Origin: Mytilus trossulus
Taxonomy: Eukaryota > Mollusca > Bivalvia > Mytilida > Mytilidae
DNA length: 64,000 nt
Reading direction: 5' to 3'
Assembly: GCF_036588685.1 (NCBI RefSeq)
Contig: NC_086374.1
Location: 32,418,886 to 32,482,885 of the forward strand
Below, one piece after another: positions 22,675-33,600 of the stretch; within the stretch, counting starts at the first letter, position 1, and each line of letters begins with the position of its first letter. The notes under the pieces are model-generated. The model had not been told where the DNA came from. It did not search any database and was given only the letters and a program-made list of their open reading frames with translations. The translations under genes and the position numbers were made by a program.

Positions 22675-24990
22675 CACTTACTTACTTACTTAATCCTCTT
22701 CGTGCGCATTTGCACATGAGGCCACCACCAAAGCCCTCCGCTGTTGCCTGTCTTGTGCCTTTCTTTCTGCTTCTCCCCATGTCATTCCTATGATTCTCAG
22801 TTCACTCTCTATTGTGCGTCGCCATGTCTCTTTAGGTCTCCCTCTCTTTCGTTTCCCCTCTGCTGGTGTCCAACGAAGAGCTATCTTTGTAATGTCATCT
22901 TTGTCTTTTCTTAGAAAATGGCCAATCCATTTCCAATGCCTTTCTTTAATTTCTACTCTGATGTCTTTTTGTAAAGTTAGGTTGTAGAGGTCTTTATTGC
23001 TGATGGTTTTTGGACAGAAGATCTTGCAAATGTTACGAAGACATGTATTATGGAATGATGATAGTTTGTTGAAGTCAGATTTGATAACCCTCTATGACTC
23101 TGCACCATATAGCAAAACTGATTTCACATTGCTATTATAGATTTTGATTTTTGTGGACCTGGATATTGATGTTGTTTTCCATACTGTTCGTAGTCTGCAG
23201 AAAGAAGTTCTGGCTTTGTTGATCCTTGCCATATTATCTTTGCTAGTTCCATTGTCCTGGCTGATATTGGTGCCAAGATAGGTAAAATTGTCAACTTCAT
23301 CTATTTTATTTCCTTTTAGTGTTATTGGTTGTTCTATATTTTTTTCATTTAGCCTTATTTCTTTGTCTTTTGTGCATTTATCTTTAAACCTACAGATAGA
23401 GCAGTCTCATGTAGTCTTGATGTTTTGTTTTGCATGTTTGTTCTATTTGTTGATAAAAGGCATATGTCGTCTGCAAAATCTAGGTCTTCTAAGATTGTGT
23501 TCATCGACCATCTTATTCCAGTTGTTCTATTTCCAAGTGTTCTTCTCATGCACCAGTCGATGACAATGAGGAAAAGAAGGGGAGAGATGATTCATCCTTG
23601 TCTTACTCAAGATTGTACATTGAACCAGGTGGATTGGGTTCCATTGTGTAGGACACAGCATCTGTAGTTGTTGTAAAATAATTTGATCATGTTAATTTTT
23701 TTATCGGGTATTCCGTATGTTCTCAATATTTCCCAGATGCTATCTCTGTCCAAGCTATCGAAAGCCTTTTCAAAGCCCACAAAATAAATTTATAATGATG
23801 TTGTGTTGCCATTCTATGCACTGCTCTATGATGTTTCTGAGTGTGAATATGTGGTCTCTACACCCTTTATTGGCTCTAAAACCTACTTCTTCTTTTCGCA
23901 GTATGTCATCTAATTTAAAGCATCTATTATTCGCTTGGCAATAACTCGAAGGAACACTTTTGCAGGTACAGATAATAAAGATATACCTCTCCAGTTGTTG
24001 CAATTCTTCATATCACCCTTTTTTGCAAGCTTAACCAGTAGTCCTTCTTCCGAGTCCAAAGATATAACTTCTTCCTCCCATATTCTACTAAATATTGTAT
24101 GTAGTATTGGTGCTGTTGTGTCTACATCTGCCTTTAGGAGTTCTGCACTGATATTGTCTACTCCAGCTGATTTACCATTTTTGAGCTTGCATAATGCTTT
24201 CTTAATTTCACCAAGTTCAATTTTTTCTTCTGATATGTCTATTTCCATTTTCGCTTCGGTGTTATCAAATTGAGCTGGTATGTCTGCAGGTTCTCTGTTT
24301 AAAACTTCCCGAAAGTGCTCTGCCCATCCCTCAAGTTTCTGTGCCTCAGATGTTAAAACCTCTCCATTTTTGCTTAAAACTGGTGTGTCATTGTTGTTAC
24401 TTTTCCCACAAAGCTGTTTGGAGATCTTATATACAGTGCTTAGTTCTCCATGTTTGCACGACGCCTCTTCTGCTTCATAGGCCAATCCTTCAATATATTG
24501 CAGTTTATCTTCTTTTGTTTTTCTCTTAACTTCTTTATTAAGCTCAGAGTATTCTATTTGTAGCTTTTCTTTCAACCTTTCTGATCTTGCCTGATTGCAC
24601 TTACTTTTTGTAGATCTTCTCTTTTCTATAACATTCCAGGTTGAATCTGAAATCCACCTTTTCCTTGTCCTGTCCCTAAGTCCTAGTACATTAGCAGCTG
24701 TATCACTGTACATAGTTTTTACTTTGTTCCAATGTTCATTTAGATCAGGACCAATGTTGTCGTTATTTTCACTGATATTTTGTAGTGTTTGGTATTGGTT
24801 TGTTATGCTGATTGTCTTATCTGATTGTCTTTAAGACGGTGGATGTTATATGCTTTTCTGTTATTTTGTGGTCTGACTACCTTTCTCAGTTTAAGTTTTA
24901 TCTTTCCAAGTAGAAGGTGATGGTCACTTCCACAATCTGCTCCCCTTTTGACACAGACATCCATCAGAGACTTTCTATATCTTCCATTTA
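22675..24990 (-). mobile_element. 5'-truncated, degenerate RTE-type non-LTR retrotransposon (LINE)
   Basis: On the minus strand it begins inside the endonuclease domain: GSDHHLL, the terminal His motif of the APE-type endonuclease, lies near 24920. A long frame follows at 24713-23910 (linker and first RT motifs, including LKNGKSAGVDNISAELLK and NNWRGISLLSVPAKV). The next RT blocks (EEVGFRANKGCRDHIFTLRN, 23900-23835) and the catalytic FADD (23477-23466) are in other frames, so frameshifts have killed it. The C-terminal KRKRGRPKETWRRT-type end is at about 22870-22810. The 3' end carries a short (AAGT)n tail (22693-22675), typical of RTE-like insertions. It resembles the craniofacial-development-protein-2-like group. 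It encoded a DNA-nicking, target-primed reverse transcriptase. Confidence 0.9.
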
Positions 24991-25683
24991 CAATTTACAA
25001 TTATGATTTTTCACAGTAAACAGTTTCAAGAGTATTCACAGTTACTGAAATTTAGTACGAAAAAAGAGAAACATCAAGCTATTAAGTTCTATTCTTCAGG
25101 ACTTAGATATCAATCGTACTCGATACACGGATTTAGAATAAAACGTCATAAAATAGTCTAAGAAAAACTCTTTCCTCGTTTTTCATTCATACTTCTAATT
25201 AAACACGTTTACGAAACAAATCTTTCAAGGAGTAAATGTGAAAAATTGGTGTAAAAAGAAAAAGTATGACCAGGATTTTTTCAGTTTTTTCTGATTATGT
25301 TGAATTTTTCAGAATATTCTTCCTACTTATTCGCATGAAATGGTTTGAATTATTTTAGTTATTTCGTGGAAAAGAATATGATTTATATAATTTCAAACCC
25401 ACTATCCGATTTTGATTTATGTCAATAGAAAATTCACAATAATTTGTCCTGTTCATTGATTAATTATCTTAACACTTTGTGTCAGAACTTATTTGATTCA
25501 TAACTGTAATTTGAAGCTTTTACTATTATTATATATAATCTTACTAATTATTGAACCGAAGAACTAAATTCAAAACAATAGACCTGACGTACTAATGAAT
25601 TTTGTTTAGAATTTGTGTTGCATAGGCATAGTTTAAACAAATATTTCATAAATTTGTTAAGTGGATTAAACATTCTTAACAAA
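24991..25683. other. Upstream region of the TRIM gene
   Basis: This stretch is AT-rich, with no coding block that I can support. It should contain the promoter and 5' UTR of the TRIM gene. The frame upstream of 25684 lacks an ATG; it opens with GTG at 25615. Confidence 0.4.
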
Positions 25684-26982
25684 ATGGAGACTCATATGGT
25701 CAGAGGAAGCGTGGGAAGTAAAATAACTGAACAAGACGAGGAGAAACAACCAAAGACTACATTCAAAGATGACGAAACCCCAAAGAGACATGATCTTACT
25801 ACATGTGAAATTTGCAATAAGGATTTGTTCGCTCCAAAAAACTTTCCATGTCTTCATTCCTTTTGCGAAATGTGCATTACTGATTACGTCAAAAGAATTA
25901 AAAGAGAGAAAAAATTGAAAGGTCATACTCCAACAGTGGCTTGTCCTATTTGTGAAACTCCTGCAACGTTCCGATCTGTTGATAATCCGAAAGAATTTGC
26001 GGAAAGCTTACAAACAAGCACACTTTCAGCAACTCTGCTATCAAAGAAAGCAGAAAAGTCCAGAGAATGTAGTCAATGTCCATCTGTTCAAAGAAATGAG
26101 GCAACATTTTGGTGCTTTTACTGTGCTCAAGCGTTGTGTGAAAACCATGAAAGCTATCACAAAACAGTGACATCATCAAAAGTTAAACACCAAGTGTTTC
26201 CAATTAAAAATATCAGGGACGTTCCAGATTCAATTTATAAATCTCAGCACTGTCGATATCACGAGAAAAACCCGGTAGTCCATTTTTGTATGGATCATTT
26301 AAATTCGTGTTGTTCCATTTGTTGGAAGCGGATGCACAAAGTGTGCAATGTTATCCCCATCGACCAAGCTGCAAGAATTGTACATAAATCACGCATAACT
26401 TCGGATTTACAACAGACCATTGATCACTTGCTTGTTAAAGTAACTGATACTTTACAAGAACGTGAAGATTTACTGAAAGACATACAAAAACAACGAAATT
26501 CTTCCATGAAAGCAGTGAAAATGTTCAGAAAAGATCTAGATAAATACATCGATTCATTACAAAGCAATTTAGAGCTAGACATCGAGAATCATTTTTGTCA
26601 AACTAAAGAACAATTTGAGAGGGAAATACACGATTTTGAAAACAAAAGGTCAAATTTCGAACACTACCTTAAACTTATCAAATCAATAAATGAATGTTCA
26701 CAACCAATTCAGTCTTTATCGGAACTGACAGATATTCGGTTTCAATGCAATGAAATAGAGGAATCAATTGGAAGAACTCTCTTTCAAATGAAGAATTCTC
26801 GTCTCTCGGTTACATTTATAAGTATTCAGCAAATAGCGCATGTGATATCTAAACTAGGATCAGCAGTCATAACAGAAACATCTCGAAGATCACGAATGCT
26901 TAGATCCTCAAACGATTCTAGAAACAAATCGAGACACAGCACATACAATTCATCTTCTTCAAGGAGGTCGAATAATCGTTAA
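25684..26982 (+). CDS. TRIM/RBCC protein, putative E3 ubiquitin ligase (RING, two B-boxes, coiled coil)
   Basis: A single uninterrupted exon of 432 residues. The start ATG at 25684 has A at -3 and G at +4. The RING finger has C41-x2-C44, C56-x-H58, C61-x2-C64 and C87-x2-C90 (C3HC4). A B-box1-like zinc module spans about 129-169 (C129, C132, C144, C147, C152, H155). B-box2 spans about 190-221 (C190, H193, C202, H205, C210, C213, H218, C221). A coiled coil rich in K/E/L/Q covers about 240-335. The last 30 residues are Ser/Arg/Asn-rich. There is no NHL, SPRY or other substrate-binding C-terminal domain, as in many expanded bivalve TRIM genes. By family knowledge it would transfer ubiquitin and oligomerise through the coiled coil. 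Innate-immune roles are common but not shown here. Exact orthology is not claimed. Confidence 0.92.
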   Translation: METHMVRGSVGSKITEQDEEKQPKTTFKDDETPKRHDLTTCEICNKDLFAPKNFPCLHSFCEMCITDYVKRIKREKKLKGHTPTVACPICETPATFRSVDNPKEFAESLQTSTLSATLLSKKAEKSRECSQCPSVQRNEATFWCFYCAQALCENHESYHKTVTSSKVKHQVFPIKNIRDVPDSIYKSQHCRYHEKNPVVHFCMDHLNSCCSICWKRMHKVCNVIPIDQAARIVHKSRITSDLQQTIDHLLVKVTDTLQEREDLLKDIQKQRNSSMKAVKMFRKDLDKYIDSLQSNLELDIENHFCQTKEQFEREIHDFENKRSNFEHYLKLIKSINECSQPIQSLSELTDIRFQCNEIEESIGRTLFQMKNSRLSVTFISIQQIAHVISKLGSAVITETSRRSRMLRSSNDSRNKSRHSTYNSSSSRRSNNR

Positions 26983-27990
26983 AGGTTATACCGTTATCAG
27001 CGTTTTCATAAATGGGTATCAGTTGAAATACAATGATGAACATTGTATGTAGTATATATGCATATTTGTTAGTTTTTTTGTTGTTGTTTTACATGGTACA
27101 AATAACCATTTAATAATTACCCCGTGTTAACTGCACCGATTCAGAATGTATTGTTAAAGTCATTGACTGTTTCCATGAGGATGACACGTCAACATCACGA
27201 GTTAGATACTTGTAACCATTTTTTTCCCATTTTATTTCAGACCAGTATTTCGAAGTCAAAAATCAACTAATCATAGTTATTGTTCGGACTACAATTAAAT
27301 CTTTATATTACAATAAAGTTGTTCTTTTTTTTTTTAGCTATTCTGTTCCAAAAAAAGGTTCTGTTTTGGCTTCTGTTGTGCTCACTTTCGTCCACCATCA
27401 TGCAGTCGTCGAAAACTTATTTTTCCCTGTCATATTCGAAGTTACAACGAAAAACTAACTCTTTTAAAATCCAACATGCATCGTTGTGCATATTCCGAAA
27501 ACAAACTTTCAGCATATATTCTAATTTGGGCTGTTTGATGTAACCTTAGTTGAGTACAATTATTATTTTAGAACTGGAAACTTGTGTCATTATTTACCGT
27601 AAATAGGGAAATTTTAGCGTCGGGATATTTTGGCGGTTTTCACTAAAAATTGTGTTTTATTTTGGTGTGTGTATTTTTGGTGCTTAATCCAATTGAGATG
27701 TTTAATTTTGGAACAATAAAATGTGCGAACTCATTCGTATTTGCCCTTGTTTACCCGAGTATGCATGTCGACAAAATATCAATGTCCTACACAAACTAGT
27801 GAATCACGACAAAGTAAACTTTTGGTCATGAATGTGTGTCTCTAATATTCAATTAACTGTGCATTTGTATTCAGATATCGCAGATCAAATTTATTCGTTC
27901 ATTGTGTAATCATACGTTTTTTGATTGAGTTAAGTCTGCCAATTGATATTTTATCGTATGTTTTTCTATGTTGTGATGTTATGCTATTGT
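26983..27990. other. Intergenic, no gene seen
   Basis: This holds the 3' UTR of the TRIM gene and AT-rich intergenic sequence. I see no exon or structured repeat in it. Confidence 0.4.
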
Positions 27991-27999
27991 TTCAGAAAA

Positions 28000-28340
28000 A
28001 GGGAGAAGGTTTGGATCCATTAAAACGTTTAATCCCGCTGCAAATGTTTGCACCTGTCTTAAGTCAGGAATCTGATGTACAGTAGTTGTCGTTTGTTTAT
28101 GTAATATATACGTGTTTCTCGTTTCTCGTTTTGTTTATATAGATTAGACCGTTGGTTTTCCCGTTTGAATGGTTTTTCACTAGTAATTTTGGGGCCCTTT
28201 ATAGCGTGTTGTTCGGTGTGAGCCAAGGCTCCGTGTTGAAGGCCGTACTTTAACCTATAATGGTTTACTTTTTAAATTGTTATTTGGATGGAGTGTTGTC
28301 TCATTGGCACTCACACCACATCTTCCTATATCTATGTAGT
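28000..28340 (-). repeat. Dispersed repeat family A, reverse copy (subfamily 2)
   Basis: It reads on the minus strand. Landmarks include the complements of GAGTGCCAATGAGACAACAC, GGAGCCTTGGCTCACACCGA and AAGGGCCCCAAAATTAC. These subfamily-2 phrases also occur forward at 29075-29255 and 61470-61640. Confidence 0.8.
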
Positions 28341-28384
28341 TATGCCAGTACAAAATTAAAGCATTGACTACGAGACGCCAACAT

Positions 28385-28780
28385 TTCAAGCATATTTCGT
28401 TCTTATTTTGTATTGTTATACCACTGTCCCAGGTTAGGGGAGGGTTGGGATCCCGCAAACATGTTTAACCACGCCGCATTATTTAAGTATGTGCCTGTCC
28501 CAAGTCTGGAGCCTGTTATTCAGTGGTTGTCGTTTGTTTTATGTGTTACATATTTGTTTTTTGTTAATTTTATTATATAAATAAGGCCGTTAGTTTTCTC
28601 GTTTGAATTGTTTTACATTGTCTTATCGGGGCCTTTTATAGCCGACTATGCGGTATGGGCTTTGCCCATTGTTGAAGGCCGTACGATGACCTATAGTTGT
28701 TAATGTTTGTGTCATTTTGGTCTCTTGTGGACAGTTGTCACATTGGCAATCATACCAAATCTTCTTTTTTATATTGACGT
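28385..28780 (-). repeat. Dispersed repeat family A, reverse copy (subfamily 1)
   Basis: A full-length reverse copy with all landmarks of the 20551-20930 copy in inverted order (GTTATACCACTGTCCCAGG first, TTGGCAATCATACC last). It lies head-to-tail with the reverse copy at 28000-28340. Confidence 0.85.
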
Positions 28781-29074
28781 TGTTATTGTTGATGATGCAA
28801 CGACTAAGACATTCTCTATTATCACGGACTGCAGAATTGATTGGTGCAGTTTTTCCCATTTTTACCGTAAAAAAGAAATATAACATACGAACTTCAAAGA
28901 ATCAAGAAGTGGAACTCCATAAAAATGCTATCAATTAACAAAACTGCCATATTCCTGACGTCTTTGTTCAGTCTTATACCGGTATACATGATTTTTAAAT
29001 TAATTCTTTGAGCCTTGAACTAGGTGTCAGTAAGGGCGAGACAGTACTTTCAGTACCGTACTCGGTGTCTTCTG

Positions 29075-29255
29075 TTGGGATATAGGAAGATGTCTTGTGA
29101 GTGCCAATGAGACAACCCTCCATCCAAATAACAATATAAAAAAGTAAACCATTATAGGTCAATATACGGCCATCAACACGGAACCTTGGCTCACACCGAA
29201 CAACAAGCTATAAAGGGCCCCAAAATTACTAGTGTAAAACCATTCAAACGGGATG
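29075..29255 (+). repeat. Dispersed repeat family A, forward 5' half (subfamily 2)
   Basis: It has GTGAGTGCCAATGAGACAAC, GGAACCTTGGCTCACACCGA and AAGGGCCCCAAAATTAC, and stops after the first half of the unit. It is inverted relative to 28000-28340. Confidence 0.8.
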
Positions 29256-29334
29256 TGATGAACACCCTGTCACGCCTGGTTTTTGCGTTAGTTAGATGCT
29301 TTTCTGTTCTGTGTCGATCTGACGGGATAAGCCC

Positions 29335-29670
29335 TGACTGAATTTTACGGTTTGCTGGTACACCACTGTCCAAGATAAGTAAGAGGAAAACTAGTTTAAC
29401 CTCGCTACATTCTACGTGTGCGTGTCCCAATGCCGGGGCCTGTAATTCAGTGGATGTCGTTTTTTGCTATATATTATGTGTTTTTAGTTCATCGTTTTGT
29501 ACATATATCTGGACTTGTATTTGTTTGAATTGTTTTACATTTATCATTTCGGGGCTTTTTATACCTATGCTGTATAGATTTAACTTATTGTTGAAGGACG
29601 TATTGTGGACAACTCGAACAATTTTCTCATTGGCATTCTTACCACCACATCTTCCATTTTGTATATTGGT
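29335..29670 (-). repeat. Dispersed repeat family A, diverged reverse copy
   Basis: It reads on the minus strand, with complements of GACAGTGGTGTACCAGC, GAATTACAGGCCCC, GGCTTTTTATACC-like and GCCAATGAGAAAATTG phrases. It is more divergent than its neighbours. Confidence 0.65.
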
Positions 29671-30117
29671 ACAGGCTTTTGCGATTAAAAATTGTGGTTT
29701 TAACATGCTTTTATAGTTAGCTAAACCTCCCAGTTGTATGACAACTGTTTATAGTTTCGTCATTTTGACCAAATACTATTCCATGTAATTAACGACTATT
29801 TTTTCCCCGGAAAATGAATCACTGTGCTATTATTTGAAGTTTCTAACCGTATCATAAATGGAGATATGAAATCATTGCATAGCAATATAATATTTCCCAC
29901 AGAAAGTAACCAACAGAATACAATAAATTCCAATATTGCACTATTGCAATAAATCTTCAAAATTCATGACGTCATCAACGACAAAATCTTTTAAAAAAAA
30001 AATAAAAAAATTCTAATATTATATTGCATGAATATTGGGGAAAATTGTCCCTCGTAGAACATGCTCGTGCGATATAAAATAATACTCAGGTTAATATTAC
30101 CCAATATTCATTCAATA

Positions 30118-30232
30118 ATATAAAAAAGAAGATATGGTATGATTGCCAATGAGACAACTATCCACAAAAGACCAAAATGACACAAACATTAACAACTATA
30201 GGTCACCGTATGGCCTTCAACAATGAGCAAAA
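30118..30232 (+). repeat. Dispersed repeat family A, short forward fragment
   Basis: A very well-preserved 115-bp start of the unit (from AAAAAGAAGATATGGTATGA to CTTCAACAATGAGCAAA), ending abruptly. Its high identity suggests a recent truncated insertion or conversion. Confidence 0.8.
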
Positions 30233-30662
30233 TAACCCTATAATATAATATTATGTAACCTAGGGCTAAAAGTGCCAGTTATTACTTGTGAAATGATATA
30301 AAAAATAAGAAAACATAATCTGTGACTTAATATATATTGTATTATTCATATCCTTGACATGACATCAAAAGAAAAACCAACTTAGTATATTAACTAGTCA
30401 TCTGTCAATCATCGATGTATACAGCCAAGGATACAATGGATATAAAAACTCACTTGATCAAAACACAGTTTAGATTATTGGTTCAGCCAACAAAGCGAAC
30501 ATATAAGGTTGCACATTCTCTCTTTAATAATACGAAATCAGACGAACGAAGAGAAATTTAACAGGAATAAACTTACAAAATTCAACAAGTTAAAATGCAA
30601 TAAAATATAAAGTATTAAACAAACATATCACAGATTGTTGTGTCACTAGAATGATCGTATCT

Positions 30663-33600
30663 TTATCCCCAGTCAGGATGAATGACAAAATGGCGAGATA
30701 TCGGTTCATGTGGTCTTATATAATGAGAACTCGAGTTTTCCACCGTTTTTTCTTTATATTCTGGCAAATGATGCCACGTGGTATGCATCCATCTGTTACT
30801 CCTGGTATTTGGTGTAAGTAAACGAATGTGATTAAATTTTCCTTTGCCTTTCGGGATCATCTTTCGTCGTGGTTTATATTCTGAAGACGTTTCGATTTTA
30901 CCATCCCCACTAAAAAGAAATAAAATAAAATGAAATGAACACTGATAAATATTGTCACAGATAGCAGATAACTAGCCATAACATGTGTAGCATCAGTATA
31001 GCTTGCTTTAACACTGTTTTTTTTTGTTCAGATAAAACTATTATACGCTTTTTACATAATTTTGTTCGTTTTTTTGAAGATGGATAAAATAATTCCAATA
31101 TCATTGTATGCTCTAATCTAAAGTTCACAGTGTGTACTTACAAATGAAATATAACTTAAAAGACCATTGGAAAAGTTAAAAAAAAGTTGTGGTAGTCACC
31201 ACTAAACAAATACAGAATAAGACTTACTCTTCTAATGTTTTGATAACCTGTTGCAGCCTCTTTTTCTGTTCAGCAACAGATATTCCCATCAGTTTACTAC
31301 CAGCAAGGGAATTGAAAAACCTCAACGCGACTTGTCTTTCTGCAAGAAAAGAAATTAAAATTCGTAATAAACGAAACATTTGCAGCATGTTGTAAGAACT
31401 TCCAATAATTGGTCACTTATTAACCCTGGCCATGGTTGCTTGGTGCAAACTCTCATATGTATAGTAGATATTACATATATATGTACAATTTAAAAATAAA
31501 AGATATGGTATTTCGATCAAAAAGAGATACAAATGCGTACTTGTAAATGGACATGGCACATATAACAGGTGAGTGAAACTTTTTTCTTCTGTCTTCTTTA
31601 GAATCAAATGAAATATAGAAAGATCTGATCTTATACAAATATTTTTTTCTGTAAATAAAATTGTTTTAAACCCATCAAAAGAACTGGAAATATTACCTTC
31701 TTCTGTAGCATTGTCTAACCATTTCTCTACAGTGTCTTTGGCATCTGGTAACAGAGTCTTCTTTAATGTGTTGTCCATTTGATGTTTCTTTTCAGTCATG
31801 CGAAGAATGCGTTCAATCACCTTGCGATCTGTTTGTGGTGCCAATTTAAAGTAGTGTTCAGCCGTTCTTACTGCATGAGGTTGTAGCGATTTTTGAAACT
31901 CCTGAAAACATGAATTAAAAAAGATATTTTAGTTACATGAAAACTATAATAGATGAGTGTTTTATTGAAACTCTATTGTGTTGGAAAGGAAAAATGAAAC
32001 AAATCATGTCCCTGCTGCCCAACCTTATCATACAACAAAACTAGTATTCTAAAGGTCACCTCACTCATCATACAACAAAACTAGTATTCTGAAGGTCGCC
32101 TCACTCATCATACAACAAAACTAGTAGTGAAGGTCACCTCACTCATCATACAACAAAACTAGTATTCTGAAGGCCGCCTCACTCATCATACAACAAAACT
32201 AGTATTCTGAAGGTCGCCTCACTCAGAGTAATGGTTGCACCTAGGGGACAATAAACTTACTATTCCACGAATACCCAGTCAATAAGTATACACTATATCA
32301 TAAAGTGGAAATAGGCGTAATCAGCGTTTTCAACATAATTGATAAAACATGTTTAAAATCCAACTATACCTTTCTTATATCTTCCATATTATTATTTGTC
32401 TCGGTTTTCTTCATTACAGAAGGTTTTAAGTCTGTCACTGAACGTACGAATGGTTCTGGTTTAGTTGTTTGGTTTGGTATGGAAGGTTTCATCATCAAGT
32501 CAGTACGGGATCTTTGAGGTTTCAACACAGTAGGTACGGCAGTCATCTGTAATGGGCCTTTGTCTTGTATTTTGGTATATTCTCTGGTCATTCCTTTAGC
32601 AGAAGCCTTTTTGTTTCTTAAGTTAATGTTAGGTACTGTAACACAAAAGTTATTCATTAGTCATGTTGTGGTTTGATATTCTTGTGATATTATACATATA
32701 CATTGAATGTATAGCATGCATCTAATAAATAGTCAAAATGACAGTAGTATTGCTCCTTTTAATATTTTCAGTGTTTATTTGTTTTGCATAGTGCAAGTTA
32801 GAGAAATTTGCTTACTCTGTCACGTTCAAATAGTCCCTCTGACAATAGAATTTGTGGCTCATTCAATTCATTTTATTAGTATAGAATCAAAGGAGTAGGT
32901 CCGGTAAGACCCTTTTTTGGCCCCAAAATATGGCAGTTTTACAAAATTGTTAAAATGTTAATTTTTAGTTATTCATTTGACAGTTGAATGCTTCTGCTAA
33001 ATAAATATGGGCTGTTTTTGACAATACAATACACAAATATTGGGTTGTAGCACCATTAAGACATGCTAAATTACTGAAATCTTCAAAATTCTATCATTTT
33101 AGTTAAATTTTAGACGGTTTCCGTGTAAAACAAAAGTGGCCGCATTCGTGTTCATCCATAATATTGAAATGTAAGTTGTATTTGATAATAATACATAACA
33201 TATATAAAGATTGTGGATGAACACGGATGCGGCCACTTTCATTTTTGACAAAAACCATCTGAAAAGTGACGTTTTTTGGCATATTTGAGAGATTTGTCAT
33301 ATTTGAGCTTGAATCGGATCGTTTTTAATGACTTAATTAGTTAAAAATTTTCACAAAAACTAATTGAATCAAGTGAAATAGACACTTAAGTGTTTAAAAA
33401 GTGGTCAAAATCTTTCGTCAGATGAAACTGAAATTTGAGGCCAAAATGAGTCCTTACCGGACCTACTCCTTTTAGGATTGTCACCAAGACATACAAATTC
33501 GCAATAATTCGTGTTTTATACAACTTTTTTATGCCCCACCTACGATCCCACCTACGATAGGGGCATTATGTTTTCTGGTCTGTACGTCCGTTCGTCTGTC

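Noticed and set aside
22790-24834. Several plus-strand frames of 60-112 codons
   Set aside because: They are antisense to the LINE reverse transcriptase and carry no recognisable domain.
25615-25683. Upstream extension of the TRIM protein by 23 residues
   Set aside because: The extension begins with GTG, not ATG, and lies before a well-placed ATG at 25684.
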